In this document: positions 1 through 14,159 of the stretch, one piece after another
Position numbering within the stretch: position 1 is the stretch's first letter
Layout of the letters: every line of letters begins with the position of its first letter
NCBI GenBank assembly: GCA_028751875.1
Contig: CM054155.1
Location: 4,557,745 to 4,621,744 of the forward strand
Direction: 5' to 3'
DNA length: 64,000 nucleotides
From: Rapana venosa
Lineage: Eukaryota; Mollusca; Gastropoda; Neogastropoda; Muricidae
Translations under genes and position numbers: made by a program
The notes under the pieces: generated by a model
What the model was told of the DNA's origin: nothing
Database searches by the model: none
What the model saw: the letters and a program-made list of their open reading frames with translations, nothing else

Positions 1-75
1 GGTGATGGATGGATGGATGGATGGATGATGGATGGATGGATGGTGGGTGGTGGGTGGGTGGATGGATGGATTGGT
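1..75 (+). repeat. (GGAT)n tetranucleotide array with GGTGGGT variants
   Basis: The first 75 bases are nearly pure GGAT/GGTGG units. Sequence from 75 to about 890 has no recognised gene; a short piece near 410-500 resembles a dispersed repeat (family with ACTCCACC-GGTTCAACCTGC). Confidence 0.85.
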
Positions 76-934
76 TGGTTGACATGTCGGGCCCAGCGCA
101 TCCGACTTCGACATATAGCCTAGCAGAAATTTGTTATCTTTTAAGTCATTCTGGTAAAGGGGGGAAAAAAGGCAGGAGAATAGACAAGAAGGCAGAAAAT
201 AGACAAGAAAGAGTTGCCAGGAAGAAAAGAAACCAGGAAGAAACAAAGAGAGGGATAGAAAAGTGGGAATTCCTTGCAGAGATTTTTCATAAGGCGAGAA
301 TGCCATTTATACTGACAGGTCCCTCAGTATCCCCACAAGGGAACACTATGTAATAAACCGAAACCAGCCGGCTGATGGTATGGATGGTATGGCCACACCC
401 TGTATGTAATCCACTCCTCGGAGAGAAAGGACTCTCCCAGTTTCAACTTGCCCAAGACACACCGCTGTGCCTGCAGTGAACACCACGACACTGTGTGAAT
501 GGAGGCGAGAGTGATGAAAGGGACGCTACTGGCATCTCTATGCGCTACACAAAATGTAGCGTTACTTCCCTTCTACTGTAAAATTTCTCAAAGTGAGGTC
601 TGACTTTACGTAGGGATTTTTTTTCTTCAGATTTTTGTGTGCGTAATTTTGTTGATTGACACGCCTTTCTTAATGTTCGTTATTTTCCATTATGTTTCTC
701 AAGCTTATCAGACAGACAGGCAGACAGGCATGCATTCGGACAAGGAGATGTAGATCTATATACTGTGGTACCTGTTTTGTGAAGAAAGCGGCAAGCTGCC
801 TGTAGCTGACTGATCTGTTCCGTATGTGCACAGCAGAACAGTGGCGCTGCACAGTGCCACCAGGACCACAAACACTGAAACAACAACAACACTTGGATGG
901 ACAATGACAATGACAAATGACAATGACAAATTGT

Positions 935-2525
935 TTTATTTCGAGGATAATGAATAAGCACTCATGTGCTTTTTTTTTACATCCAGTCCCCGCCTGTAGG
1001 GATACGTCTTAATAATAACCCAATACTTATACTCTCACACAGTAGAAACAAAGGGAAATAACCCTTTTCAAAACGCCCCCCAAAAAAAAAAACAACAAAA
1101 AACAAATAAAAGAAAACCCTAAAGACACCCCCATCCCACACACACCAACCAAAACAAACAAAAAAAAAGAAAGAGAAAAAAATCAAAAAGAAGAAAAAAA
1201 AAACAACAACAAACAAGAATAACAGCAAAACCAAGAAAAATAACAACCAAACTTAATAAGTCATAAAAATAAACATCTACACATTGTCAAATGGTACACA
1301 TACTTATTACATATAACAATAAGATATTGAAATAGGGCATTCATTAAAACTTAAGTACAGCCGACAATCCCAATAAAGTATTGAAAATATAAAGTATGAA
1401 TCCTTTATCAGGGTACACTATAACTATAAGCAAAACGATAAAAGGTGAGACAGAGAGAGTGTGTGTGTGTGTTTCAGAGATAATATCAAATATATAATTC
1501 TCAAAACAGTACACGATCACCATCAACACTCTTTTTTTATATTATACTCATTCAAGTTGTATGTCATGATAATGAAATAAACCCAATACCCATACACTCA
1601 CACAATACAAGAAGAGAAGAAGAAATCTAAGCCTATACAGTCATTGAGAGAGAGAATGTGTGTGTGTGTGTGTGGGGGGGGGGGGGGTGTGTCAGGGATA
1701 ATGCTAAATATATAATACTCAAGACAGCACAGATCACCATCAACACTTTTTTTTTTATTATACTCATACACATTGAATGTCATGATGATAAAGTAAGTGC
1801 AATACTCATACACTCACACAATAAAGAGGAGGGGGGGGGGGGAAACAATAAAGTCATAAAAAGAACATCTACACATTGTAAGTAAGAGAGACAAATTCTT
1901 TTATTACCAGGATAATGAATAAGTACTCATGTGCTTGTTTACATCCAGTCCCCGCCTCTAGGGACACATCTTAATAATGAACCCAATACTCATACTCTCA
2001 AACAGTAGGAACAAAGTGGAAAAAACTTTTTTTTTAAACCAAAAAAACCCAAACAAAAAACAAAAGAAAACCCCCAAAACACACCCACCCCCCCCCCAAA
2101 AAAAAAAATATATATATAAATTTAAAAAAAAGAAAAAAAAAGAAACCCCAACCAACCAACCAAACAAAAACAAGAAAAAAAATCAACAACAAACAAAAGA
2201 GAAATACAACAGCAACAACAAAAACCCAACCCAACAACCCCCCCCCCCCCCCCCCCCCCCCCCCACACACACCACACACACACACATAAAAACCAAAAAA
2301 ACCCACACACACAACCCCAAACAAAATTTAAAAAACAACAACAGGACAACCCAAAACAACAACAACAACAAAGAGAGAGAGACACACACACAAAAAGCCA
2401 AACTTATAAGAGTCATAAAATTGAACACCTACATATTGTGAAGTGGTACACATAGTTGTTACACGTAACAATAAGATATTGAAATAGGACATTCACTGAA
2501 TCTCAGATACAGTCAACAAGCCCAA
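935..2525. repeat. Locally duplicated block around SINE-1 3' ends
   Basis: About 935-1378 and 1908-2525 share GGATAATGAATAAG-ACTCATG, ACATCCAGTCCCCGCCT and AACAATAAGATATTGAAATA. About 1437-1620 and 1640-1832 share ATAATTCTCAAAACAGTACA-type sequence, GATCACCATCAACACT and CATACACTCACACAATA. The start resembles the reversed 3' end of SINE family 1, with a (TTGTCA)-like tail at 893-930. Confidence 0.7.
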
Positions 2526-2576
2526 TGGATTCGGAACTAGATGATGTCTGTGGAATTGGCTGGCTGGCTGACTGAT

Positions 2577-2862
2577 TCTGCTGATCTGGTTCAAGAGGAT
2601 TTTTCCTCTGGAGTTAACATCAGTGCCGACTCCACTCCCCCTAAAAGTCCTTCGGATGAGACTATAAACCTAGGTCCCGACGTACATATAACATCTTGCC
2701 ACACGTTAAAACCCGTTCCACTTTTCGGAAGAGTAGGCCATTGTGTGCCGGTGGGAACGGATGACAAATTGTCAAAACTGCATACACACGGGACTGGATG
2801 TAAAATTTAAAAAAGCGCGCACGAGTGTTTATTCCATTATCTGCGAAATAAAACAAGCAAAT
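2577..2862 (+). repeat. SINE family 1 copy with complete 3' end
   Basis: Body motifs are AAAGTCCTTCGGATGAGACT, CACACGTTAAAACCCGTTCC and GAGTAGGCCATTGTGTGCCG, then GGGACTGGATGTAAAATTTA and GAGTGTTTATTCCATTATC. The tRNA-like head is lost except for a remnant. Confidence 0.8.
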
Positions 2863-3060
2863 AAATAAAATAAAAATGTCTGCCTGGTGCTAGATCTAGT
2901 TTAGTTGGCGCGGCCAGCAATCTGTATCTATGTTTATATATATCTTCAGTTTAACGTCTATTCACATTTAGTGATTTTAGACGGGGAAAATCTAACAAGA
3001 AAAAGCAAACAACTGAAACATGTTAGATAACTGTACTGAATAAAAACCAACTTTAACATA

Positions 3061-3890
3061 CTACAAAAACTGAGTTATCGGACTTTTTATCAATCCTAAC
3101 ACAATGTCCAACAGTAACGATGGTTCAGACAGAATCTGATCCATTGACAAACTAGGTACAGCAGGTAAAAATGCTTTTAAATGTCCACAACCAAAAATAA
3201 CATGACTATTGGAGATCTTCTCCCCACAAATGCAGTTTACATCTTTCACATATTTTGTCCTGAAAGCATTTAGCTTAAACCTGTACATGAGGGATAACAT
3301 ATTTCTGCGATTATACCAACCACATACTTTGTTAGAAATAAAAGCACTTTGAAAATCAATCACATTGCTTGTACAGCTATAGCCAGACTCGTTTTTCTTC
3401 TTTCTGAAATGCTTCCAGCAAGCATTTTGTAGCAATTTGTATCCCTCATGCAGAGATAAGGCCACATTTATTTCACAGGAAGCATTTTTATACCTCGCTC
3501 CATATTTTGCAAGGCTGTCAACTTTTTCATTAAAATATATACCAGTGTGTGAGGGAACCCAACAGAAAGTAACAGTACTACCTCTTAAAATCAAAAAGTG
3601 TACCAGATGCCTAATTTCAATGATAAGGTCTTTTCTTACTCTACAAGTAGAATTTTTTAAAGCATGTAAAACCGATTTCAAGTCAACACACATAAGTATG
3701 TTGAAAATGTCTTTTGGAAAGTCAAGAACATAGTACAGTGCCAACAGTATAGCAGTTAGCTCAGCTGTAAATATAGATTTATTTTTTCCCAGGTTGACAG
3801 CTTGTTCTACTTTTAATGATGGAATAACGCCAGCCTCATTAGTATTTAGAACGGACCCATTGGTATAGATTTTGAGATGATCAGGATAAG
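3061..3890 (-). pseudogene. RNase H domain of the older non-LTR element
   Basis: The frame reads KIYTNGSVLNTNEAG, then SIFTAELTAILLALYYVLD, FCWVPSHTGIYFNEKVDSLAK and a Cys/His tail (CICGEKISNSHVIFGCGH) before the stop at 3061. These correspond to the YTDGS, E-helix and VPSHxGIxGNExAD motifs of retroelement RNase H. The first catalytic Asp is Asn here (YTNGS), and the NExAD motif reads NEKVD, so activity is unlikely or reduced. The frame from about 3880 to 3061 is nevertheless open, suggesting moderate age. Confidence 0.85.
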
Positions 3891-4543
3891 TAGTTTGAAT
3901 ATGTTCTTTTACTAATGATGTAAGAATGTTAACATTTTCAACTTTTCTTACAGAAGAATAATTAATATCAAAATGAGCTGTAAGCAGTTCCCAAGGTGGG
4001 TAGGGAGCTGACTGTACTTATGACTTTGCTAATTCATTTGGATAAAGTTCTGAATGTTTAAAAAGGGAAGAAGTGTAAGTACTAATTGTAGTAAGCGAGC
4101 TGATAGTTCTTGCTCTTTTTGGAAAGTGCATGTCAGACTTTATCTGGACTTCATTTTCAACGTTGCTGTCGTTTGTAGTACTTCTTAGAACATATTTTGC
4201 CACAGCAAGTTGTGATATTCATTTAAATGTAGAACTCCTATTCCTTATATGTGCCTAGAGACGAGGCGTGAGCTGGTACACCTAAAGCAAGACGAAATGC
4301 TTTACAATCAAGACTCTGGATTTTCTGAAGAAAATAATTTGGAGCACTGGAAAAATATTTCTTGTCCATAAGACAGTCTTGATCGCACAAGGGACAAGGA
4401 CAGATGCTTTAATACAGTAATATCTTGCCCCCATGGCTGTTTACTGGTAACTTTTAAGAAGTTAAGAACTTTCTTAGTTTTAGTTGCCATATATTCAATA
4501 TGTTGATTCCACGTTAACTTAGAAGTGAGGTATACACCTAAGA

Positions 4544-6360
4544 GAGAGAAGTGGATCAGTGATCAAAGTGATGAGATCGAAAAAAGCATGAAAGTGGGCA
4601 ACAGTAAAAAGGCATACGACACCCTGAAAAAACTCAAAAAAACACTTCAAACCAAATCATCAGTCATTGAAGACAGCTCCGGAAACCTCCTCACAGAAAG
4701 CTCAGCTGCATTGAACAGGTGGTCTGAGTATTGTCAAGAACTGTACAACTACCCAATACAACCTGACAAGAGCATAATAGAAGAGAAAGCAGCAACATCA
4801 AGAGCACCCTCGCCATTACCTATACTGAGGGAAGAAGTGGAAGAAGCCATCCGCAGCTTACCAGTAGGAAAGTCCCCAGGAGCAGGCAACATACCAGCAG
4901 AGCTGCTCAAGCATGGTGGCGAACCAGTCATCACACATGTTACAGCTATCTGTCAGAAGATTTGGGAGACAAAACAGTGGCCAACAGAATGGACACAATC
5001 ACTCATCATACCCCTGCCCAAGAAGGGGAATTTACGCCAATGCCAAAACTATAGAACAATCAGCCTCATCAGCCACGCCAGCAAGATCCTGCTCAAAGTT
5101 ATTTTGAATCGACTAAAGAAGAAGGCAGAAGAACACCTTGCAGAGGAACAAGCTGGGTTCAGGGCAGGCAGGAGCACAATCGAACAGATTTTTAACTGCC
5201 ACATCCTGATGGAAAAACATCTTCAACATCAGAGATACCTGTTCCACAACTTCATCGACTTCAAGAAGGCTTTCGACAGAGTATGGCACGAAGGCCTGTG
5301 GCAGGTCCTCAGAATGTTTGGCATTGAAGAAGGACTAGTGCAAACCATTCAAGCACTATACAACACCGCAAGCAGTGCAGTCCTTCTGAACAATCAGGTC
5401 GGAGACTACTTCAAAACCACAGTTGGGGTCCGACAAGGATGCCTGTTATCTCCAGTCCTGTTTAATCTATTCTTGGAAAACATTATGAGAGAGACCCTCC
5501 ATGACTTCCACTCTACCATCTCCATTGGCGGCAGACCCCTCAACAACTTGCGGTTTGCCGATGACATTGACCTCATGGGCGGAAGTAACACAGAGCTGCA
5601 AGATCTTACGACCAGGCTTGAGAACAGAGCTGGAGCATATGGGATGGAGGTGAGCTTGGAGAAAAGTAAAGTACTTGTGAACAGCACGAGCAACGCCACT
5701 GCTAAAATTTACATGAACGGCCAACAACTGGAGGAGGTAGACGCTTTTAAATACCTTGGCGCTACACTCACAAAGGACGGGCGATCGACGACAGAAATCA
5801 AAGTCAGAATAGCCATGGCAACATCTTCCATGACAAAACTCACCACCATATGGAAAAGTAAAGAGATCAGTTTCCCAATCAAACTAAAGCTCTACAAAGC
5901 CCTAATTCAGACTATCCTGCTGTGCGGAAGTGAAACCTGGACATTGACTGCTGAAACAGCAAAGCGAATCCAGTCATTTGAAACAAAATGCCATAGAAAA
6001 CTGCTGGGCATATCCTGGAGAGAACGAAAGACCAACGAATTTGTCAAGAGTCAAATAACACGGCTGGCAGGTCCACAGGAACCCCTTCTCACCATCGTCA
6101 AGAAGAAAAAGCTGACATGGTTCGGCCACGTCACCCGCCACAACACTCTGCCAAAAACAGTACTGCAGGGAACACTCGAAGAAAGAAAGAGCAGAAAGAG
6201 GGGAAGACAGAACAAGTCATGGATGGACAACATCAGACAATGGACCAGGATGAATGACTCAGCACTACTGCGCAGAGCCGAGGACCGAGATGGATGGAGG
6301 AGGCTTACCACGGCATCGTCTTTCGTGTCTCCCCCACGACCGCCAAGGTCACGGGTCTGA
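4544..6360 (+). CDS. Reverse transcriptase of the nested non-LTR element (N-terminally truncated)
   Basis: About 605 codons are open to the TGA at 6358. The open frame extends upstream to a GTG at 4525, but those first residues are flanking DNA. Motifs in order: GKSPGAGNIPAELLKHGG, IIPLPKKGN with QNYRTISLISHASK (RT 1-2), EEQAGFRAGRSTIEQIF, FIDFKKAFDRVWHEGLW (RT motif A), GVRQGCLLSPVLFN (motif B) and LRFADDIDLMG (catalytic FADD, about residue 343). The thumb includes FKYLGATLTKDG and LLCGSETWTL, then GHVTRHNTLP and a basic C-terminus. No endonuclease domain is present, so this copy is dead on its own, although the rest has no stop or frameshift. It would reverse-transcribe element RNA at a nicked target. 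Confidence 0.93.
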
Positions 6361-6371
6361 TGATGATGATG
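4544..6371 (+). mobile_element. 5'-truncated non-LTR retrotransposon, intact RT reading frame, (TGA)n tail
   Basis: The insertion is bounded by the direct repeat ATACACCTAAGA at 4532-4543 and 6372-6383, a 12-bp target-site duplication. It begins inside the coding region, before the RT domain, and ends in five TGA units. It sits in opposite orientation inside an older element, whose frame becomes continuous if this segment is removed. The short 3' end and microsatellite tail are typical of RTE- and I-related lineages; I cannot settle the clade. Confidence 0.9.
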
Positions 6372-6465
6372 ATACACCTAAGAATTTTACTGCTTGTTTG
6401 TATTCTAGAGTTTCTCCATTTATTCGAAAAGTAGGTAGAACTTGTGGGTCAACACCATTATTAAA

Positions 6466-6651
6466 GAGTATCTATGTTTGTATATACACAGCATGCATTT
6501 TTTTCTGTCTCTTTGTATATTTGTCTGTGTGCGTGTTTTTCAGTCTGGCTGGCTGGCTAACTGGTTAGTGGTTTGCATGAGGGTTTGGCTGGGTCTGCTT
6601 GTCCCTTTGTCAGTTGTCAGTCCCCCACTCTGTCACTGTGCCTGGTGCCCC

Positions 6652-6700
<49 letters not shown>

Positions 6701-6860
6701 CCTCTCTCTGTAACACACACGCGCGCGCTATGAAACAAACATTTTGTATATATATATATTTTATTTTTTCCCCCTGACAAGTCAACGTACAAACATGTCT
6801 AATAATGTAGGCATAGTTTGCATACAAGGAATAAAATTGTGTGTGTGCGTGCGTGCGTGC

Positions 6861-6893
<33 letters not shown>

Positions 6894-8147
6894 TTTATGA
6901 AACAAATTTAGTTTATCAAATCACAGAAGTAGGCCTATTCCATCTTCCTTAACTCCACAAAATGCAGCCTCTTCAATGTTTCACTTTCTTTTCATTTAAA
7001 TCATCCGTTGAACACTTTAACCTTGGCAAGCTAGAGGGCATAACTTGATCGCTGAAATAATTACTAGCCCAAACAACAACAACAACAACTACCCAACAAC
7101 CACGCTTACCACACCAACCCCTCACAGGCCTGAAAGCCTCTGAAAGACCGGGACAACGCATCTTCCACAGCTGCGGGAAAGCATCAAAATGAAGGCATGA
7201 ACAACAATAAATAAAAGGCCTAGATAAATCAAAGTAACGATGTACCAACCCTACGCCTTGCAAAATGCCTGCCTTCTGAATTCAGCCAGGAATGTCAGCT
7301 TCGCACGTGAAATTGCAAGTTTGGCTATTTTCTCTGCTGCTGAAGCCGTCTTCACACTGACCAGCAGCCTATCCACAATGTCCAGTCGTCACAGTCTCGC
7401 CTGCTGACCTCACCGACCAGGCTTGCGATGTTAACCTCTGCTTTCCACGACACGGACATGATCCTGCTTCTCCGTGTGTGCCGCCCAGTCTTCGTTGGGC
7501 CTTACCCCTTCATGGATTCTCAGGCCACAGGATTCGGCGATGTTGCCAATGAGAGAAGCTGGTGGTCTGCCTAATCTCTCTCTCTCTCTGTCTATCTGTC
7601 TGTCTCTCCCTCTTGCCTTGAAAGACATTCTTCATGAAACCCTTGTCTTTGTGTCATTGTGCATGGCCTACACATCTTAGTTTCCTTTCATTTACTCATG
7701 TTATTAGTTTTCTTGTTGTTCCCAGTTCGTGTGGTAGGCTTTCGTTTGTTCTTCTATCTGACCAGCTGACTCTCAACAGCCTAAACTAAACAAAAATAAG
7801 AAACAGAAAAAAGGCCCACATCTCAGCTGCTTCCTTTCTGTTGCCATCATCCATTCTTGTGTCCAGGATTCACAGCCACACAGCATGAGGGGCCATTGTA
7901 CGCATTTCAACATTTCAAATTTCAGCTGGTAAGGAATGATGCCACTTTTCCAGACCTTCTTTTATTTGGTCATTCTACTTTTAGTCATGCCTTTTCTTGT
8001 TTTCATGTCTTCGAATTTAATCCATTATTTATTTTGACTGAGGTAAGGTATATTAAAGTCACTGACATTTTCTAAATGGGGTTTTGTCAATTTATCTTTC
8101 ATGCTGTTTGGCAACTAGTTCTGACAACAAGCAGCACTTAAGTTCTT
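6466..8147. other. Gene-free stretch with microsatellites
   Basis: It contains C14/(CT)n at 6649-6705, an alternating purine-pyrimidine run at 6839-6893 and otherwise unique-looking AT-moderate sequence. Open frames here are simple-repeat translations. Confidence 0.6.
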
Positions 8148-8577
8148 TTAGCATTGAGCGTGAGGCTGGCTTGTCTTCCTGTTGCATAATTGTACTCTGT
8201 GTAATACTCTCTTCAAGCTGGTGATGTTATCAGCTAGTAGTGCTGCATTATCAGTGTAACGCAGATTTGTCATGTTGCTGCCATCTTTCTCAAGTCCCAT
8301 GTCTGCAATGTCAGACTCTCTCATGACTTGCTCTGGATATACATTGAAAAGGTGAGGTGAAAGGATGCTTCCTTGTCTAACTCCTTTCAATATGTTGAAA
8401 AATTCCTTTTTTTTTAATTGCCCCATCTGATAAGGCCCTATTGATCTTTACAAAATGAGGTAATTAGAGGGTTCACAGTATTTTGAAAAGCCCATTGTGT
8501 CAAAAAGACGATGGTGAATCACCGTGTTAAAGGCTTTGCTGTGGTCTATAATGATGATATCAAGATTTTTCTTCTTA
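8148..8577 (-). pseudogene. Fragment of a third non-LTR reverse transcriptase
   Basis: Minus-strand pieces read DIIIIDHSKAFNTVIHHRLF (motif A), then GVRQGSILSPHLFN (motif B) and LRYTDNAALLADN, where the catalytic YADD is changed to YTDN. Stops interrupt it between the two parts. It abuts a C22 run (8578-8599) at its upstream end. It differs in sequence from the other two RTs in the window and is a relic. Confidence 0.85.
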
Positions 8578-8633
8578 CCCCCCCCCCCCCCCCCCCCCCA
8601 CATAATTATTCTCTCTCTCACTCACTGACCTGT

Positions 8634-8738
<105 letters not shown>

Positions 8739-9097
8739 GTTGTTAAATGATGTATAGGGGGTTATTTTTCTTTCAACAAACACACTAAACAGCCCATCTT
8801 TTCTTTTTCTTGATGCTGACGTTTTGTTGTCATTATTTTGTTACTTTATCAGTGCTGTTATGATTTAACTTCACAAAGGCATATTCATTTTTTTTTAAAT
8901 CATATTAATTTCATGTCCATGCCATTTTGTGTTTAAAAATTAATTCAGGGTTATCAGAAGGGCAATGTTATTGCTTATTATTTAGTATTTTGCCATGCTA
9001 AATAGAACAATATTCTGTATGCCATAATCCCATGTCTCTTGTATTCATGCTGCAGCAGTGCAGCAGACATTCTGTTATAGAGCTTTTAAGGGGGGCA

Positions 9098-9345
9098 AAA
9101 TAGCCCAGTGGTGAGAGCATTGAGCTTGTGATCTGACGGCTTGGGTTCCAGCCAACACCAAGGCACCTGTTTGAGAGGACGACTTGTCCTGAAGAGTTAA
9201 CTTCAGTATGGACTCCACTCCTCTGAAGATCTTTCAGATGAGATTGTAAACTGAGGTCTCATGTGCAAAAGCACACAAAACATCTTGAGCACACGTTAAA
9301 ACCCGTTCTACCTTTCAGACGAGTAGGCCCATGCATGTTGGAAAG
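9098..9345 (+). repeat. SINE family 1 copy
   Basis: The head reads TAGCCCAGTGGTGAGAGCAT and GGCTTGGGTTCCAGCC (degenerate B box). The body has CTTTCAGATGAGATTGTAAA, CACACGTTAAAACCCGTTC and GACGAGTAGGCCCATG. Confidence 0.75.
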
Positions 9346-11019
<1,674 letters not shown>

Positions 11020-12477
11020 CACACACACAAAGACCAAAACAAACAAAAAACACCCCCAAAACCCAACACAAAATACTCTGATGTTAAAAGTTTCTGTCCA
11101 TCTGTCTGACTGTCACTACCAACACTATATCAAGGCTGTCACCATCATCATCATCATCACATACGGCCAGATCCAAATTGTTAGATGAGCACTCATGTCA
11201 TTTTCAAACCACAACAATGGAAGTTGATGCTGACTGACAAGTCCTAGAAATACCCAGCATGGCGACAGACAGACAGGAGGGAACCAAACAAAACACAAAG
11301 GAAGGAATGAGGGTGGGGGAGATGTCACATCTCAGTCTTGAAAACTTGAAAATGCCAACAACACAGCGTGTGCAACAAGCCCTACTCAGCCGTTAAACAA
11401 AGTCAGACAGACAGACAGACAGTGAACAAATGCATATGCAGAATCAACATCTTCCTGTCAACAGGTGTGTGATGAAAAAACATGTGATACACCAGACATT
11501 TACACAAAAATGAAAAAACCCAAACAAACAAAGCCACCAAAAAAAACCTTGTCCCAGCCCCCCCCCCCTACAATTCTTCCCTCCAGAAAAAAAAAAAATC
11601 ATCCAAGAAGTCATTTTACATTTATAAAAAAAAAAGTTTTTAAAATTAAAAAACAAACCTCAAAACCCCCCAACCCAAATCTTTTTTACCATTTTTCATA
11701 CCAAAAACCTCGTTAAAAAAGAAGAAAAAAAAGAAAGGTTCATATATGCAAACATTGCAAACAACTGGTTTTCTTGATGCACATGATTTGAATTAATTTA
11801 CTGTGGTATAGTTTATGATCAACATAAACCATGAGTTTAATGATGAAAAAAAAAAGCATCGCTAAATGAATACAACAAACATAACTATAAACAAAATCAT
11901 ATGCTCTTGCCTGCCTTTCCGGTTGATCTGAACTAGTTTCGTATGCTGAAGATGCACACACACACACATTCACATCCTTTCCAACATTCATAAGGATTAT
12001 GTATATATACACGCACTCCTTATATACACATATTCTCTGGCCAAGACTCGACACACACACGCACACACAAACACGCACACATGCAAGCTTCATACAACTT
12101 AAAACCGTTTCAAACACATTAAGGGAGGCAAAAAGCAAGCAATCATATATGAGCATATTATATCTACAAATCTAACACATAAATAAACAAGATTTTTAAA
12201 AAAGAAAAAAAAAGAGCAACAACTGTTCATCACAACTGGCATGCAATACCTTTTGGTGTACACATATGAAGCCCATTTAATGTCTTTTAAAAAATCTGTT
12301 AAAAAGAGGGATTGGGGAGGAGGGGGTTGGGGGAAGAGTGTAAGTTTGCTGCTATTTCACATCAAATTGTGAGTGAGATGACACCTGTGTACCCTCAAGT
12401 TACTGGCCTATTCAACATTTATTCCCATGTTTGACATTGCTCTGGCTACGTGTGTGTGTGTGTGTTTGTGTGTGTTT

Positions 12478-12517
<40 letters not shown>

Positions 12518-14159
12518 CAATATGTGTGTAATGCGTGGGCACGCAGGGAGGCATACATACATCCATGTAAGCAGCACATGCGCAATTCTGATGCGAAGCA
12601 TGCCAGATTCCAACCTGTTGATGTTGTTACCACATTTCCTGCTGCAGAAGCTCTACAAGACATACATACATACATATATATATATACCTCCAGCACCCTC
12701 CTATCCCAGGCAGGGAAAAACCCAAACTTAGAAAAGAGCAATGAGTGTGAGGGCTGGGTGTGTGTGATAAAGAAGGCAGGGTTGGATGGGTTGGGGGTTG
12801 AAAGAAAACATCTGTTACAAACACACAAACACACAGATAGATAGATAGATAGATAGATATAATTATAATGTATACATGAACAGCACATCTCTGCCTGACT
12901 ACGCAAGATTTGACTTGGTTGCTTTTCGTCGACAGCAAAAGCACCCGTACAAAACTGAACATGCACAGAAGTTCTACGCCATGGCTATGACTTTGCATTT
13001 ATAAATTATAATATATGCCATACATGATTATATACTTCAACATTGACATACATGTCAAAACACCATAGTCCCTGTCACACACAGTCTGCCTCAACATCGT
13101 ACACACTGAAATGACACACCAAAAGTTACACAGTCCAGCTAATACAGTCAGGTTTTCAGAACATGAAGCACAACGTGTGAGAGTAACACAGAAATGCGTA
13201 ACACATTTAAGTGAAAACGGAGGGATTCCTCAATGTGTGTGCAAGCCATTGCACACTACACACATACCTACACACATAAAGTATAAAACTAATCTTTAAA
13301 CAAAAAAAAGGAATGAAACTGGTGCTGCAATTATGTTCATATCTATATACAATTTCGTCAATATTAGCAAAACATACATTACCTAAAAACCATACAGCCT
13401 AAGTTTATTAAAACTCACGACACTTTCCAGAACAAGCAGTATTTATTCAACATGGAAATCATACTCTCAACATAACACTGCTTCCATGAGCAAACTGGTA
13501 CTCTCGAAATATCCATGATCAACACTTCAATCAACATACTGGTTACTGTGACACGATTCATCTGACATGTAACACATAAGGATTATAGAAGTTTTGGAAT
13601 CAACTTCACCCCCCACCCCTTCCATCTACAAAACCTCCCTGGAAACATTTCTACCTGCCTCACCCTCCCTAACCAAAACACACGCACTCAAAAAACCCAA
13701 ACTAAAACCATACAATATCTCAAAGATAATGAGAAATGTTCAGAAATTAGCTAAAAATAAAACTGGCTTAAAAACACTAAAGGAACATACAAGTCAATTA
13801 TTTCAATAAAATGATCTTATCTTTTTCAGTGGACAAGAGGAAGCAAGCACAAGTCTTGCCATATTCCCAACATATTGTTCTGTCAAGATAGCCATAAGAA
13901 GCCTAATACTCTTGTACTCAGCAACCCTACATCAGGCATAGTATACAATATACTAACCATGTTACAATCTGCACCAACACTGATGCAGCAAACTCATAAC
14001 TGACAGAAAAGGGGAAAAAAAGAGAAAGGAAGGTTTCCTGCAGAGCTAAGTTTGTCACACGTCCACTCCCTACCTACTCCATCTCTGTTGTCAGCTTGCT
14101 TCAGTCAGGAAGGGAACATCTGCCAACGCTCTAACTTGATCAGAAGTTAAGCGACTTAT

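Larger units (their letters stand above)
3010..6465 (-). mobile_element. Older degenerate non-LTR element (RT C-terminus + RNase H), split by the nested insertion
   Basis: Two pieces, 6372-6465 and about 3010-4543, make up one minus-strand element. The first encodes TFRINGETLEYKQAVKFLG and the second continues VYLTSKLTWNQHIEYMA, joining in frame across the target-site duplication. Further down come RT thumb sequence (SRLSYGQEIFFQCSKL) and an RNase H domain. Frameshifts and at least one stop (near 4018) break it. The 5' half is missing. Confidence 0.85.

Noticed and set aside
13594..13809. 71-codon Lys/Thr/Pro-rich open frame
   Set aside because: Low complexity, no known motif, no supporting splice or regulatory signals.
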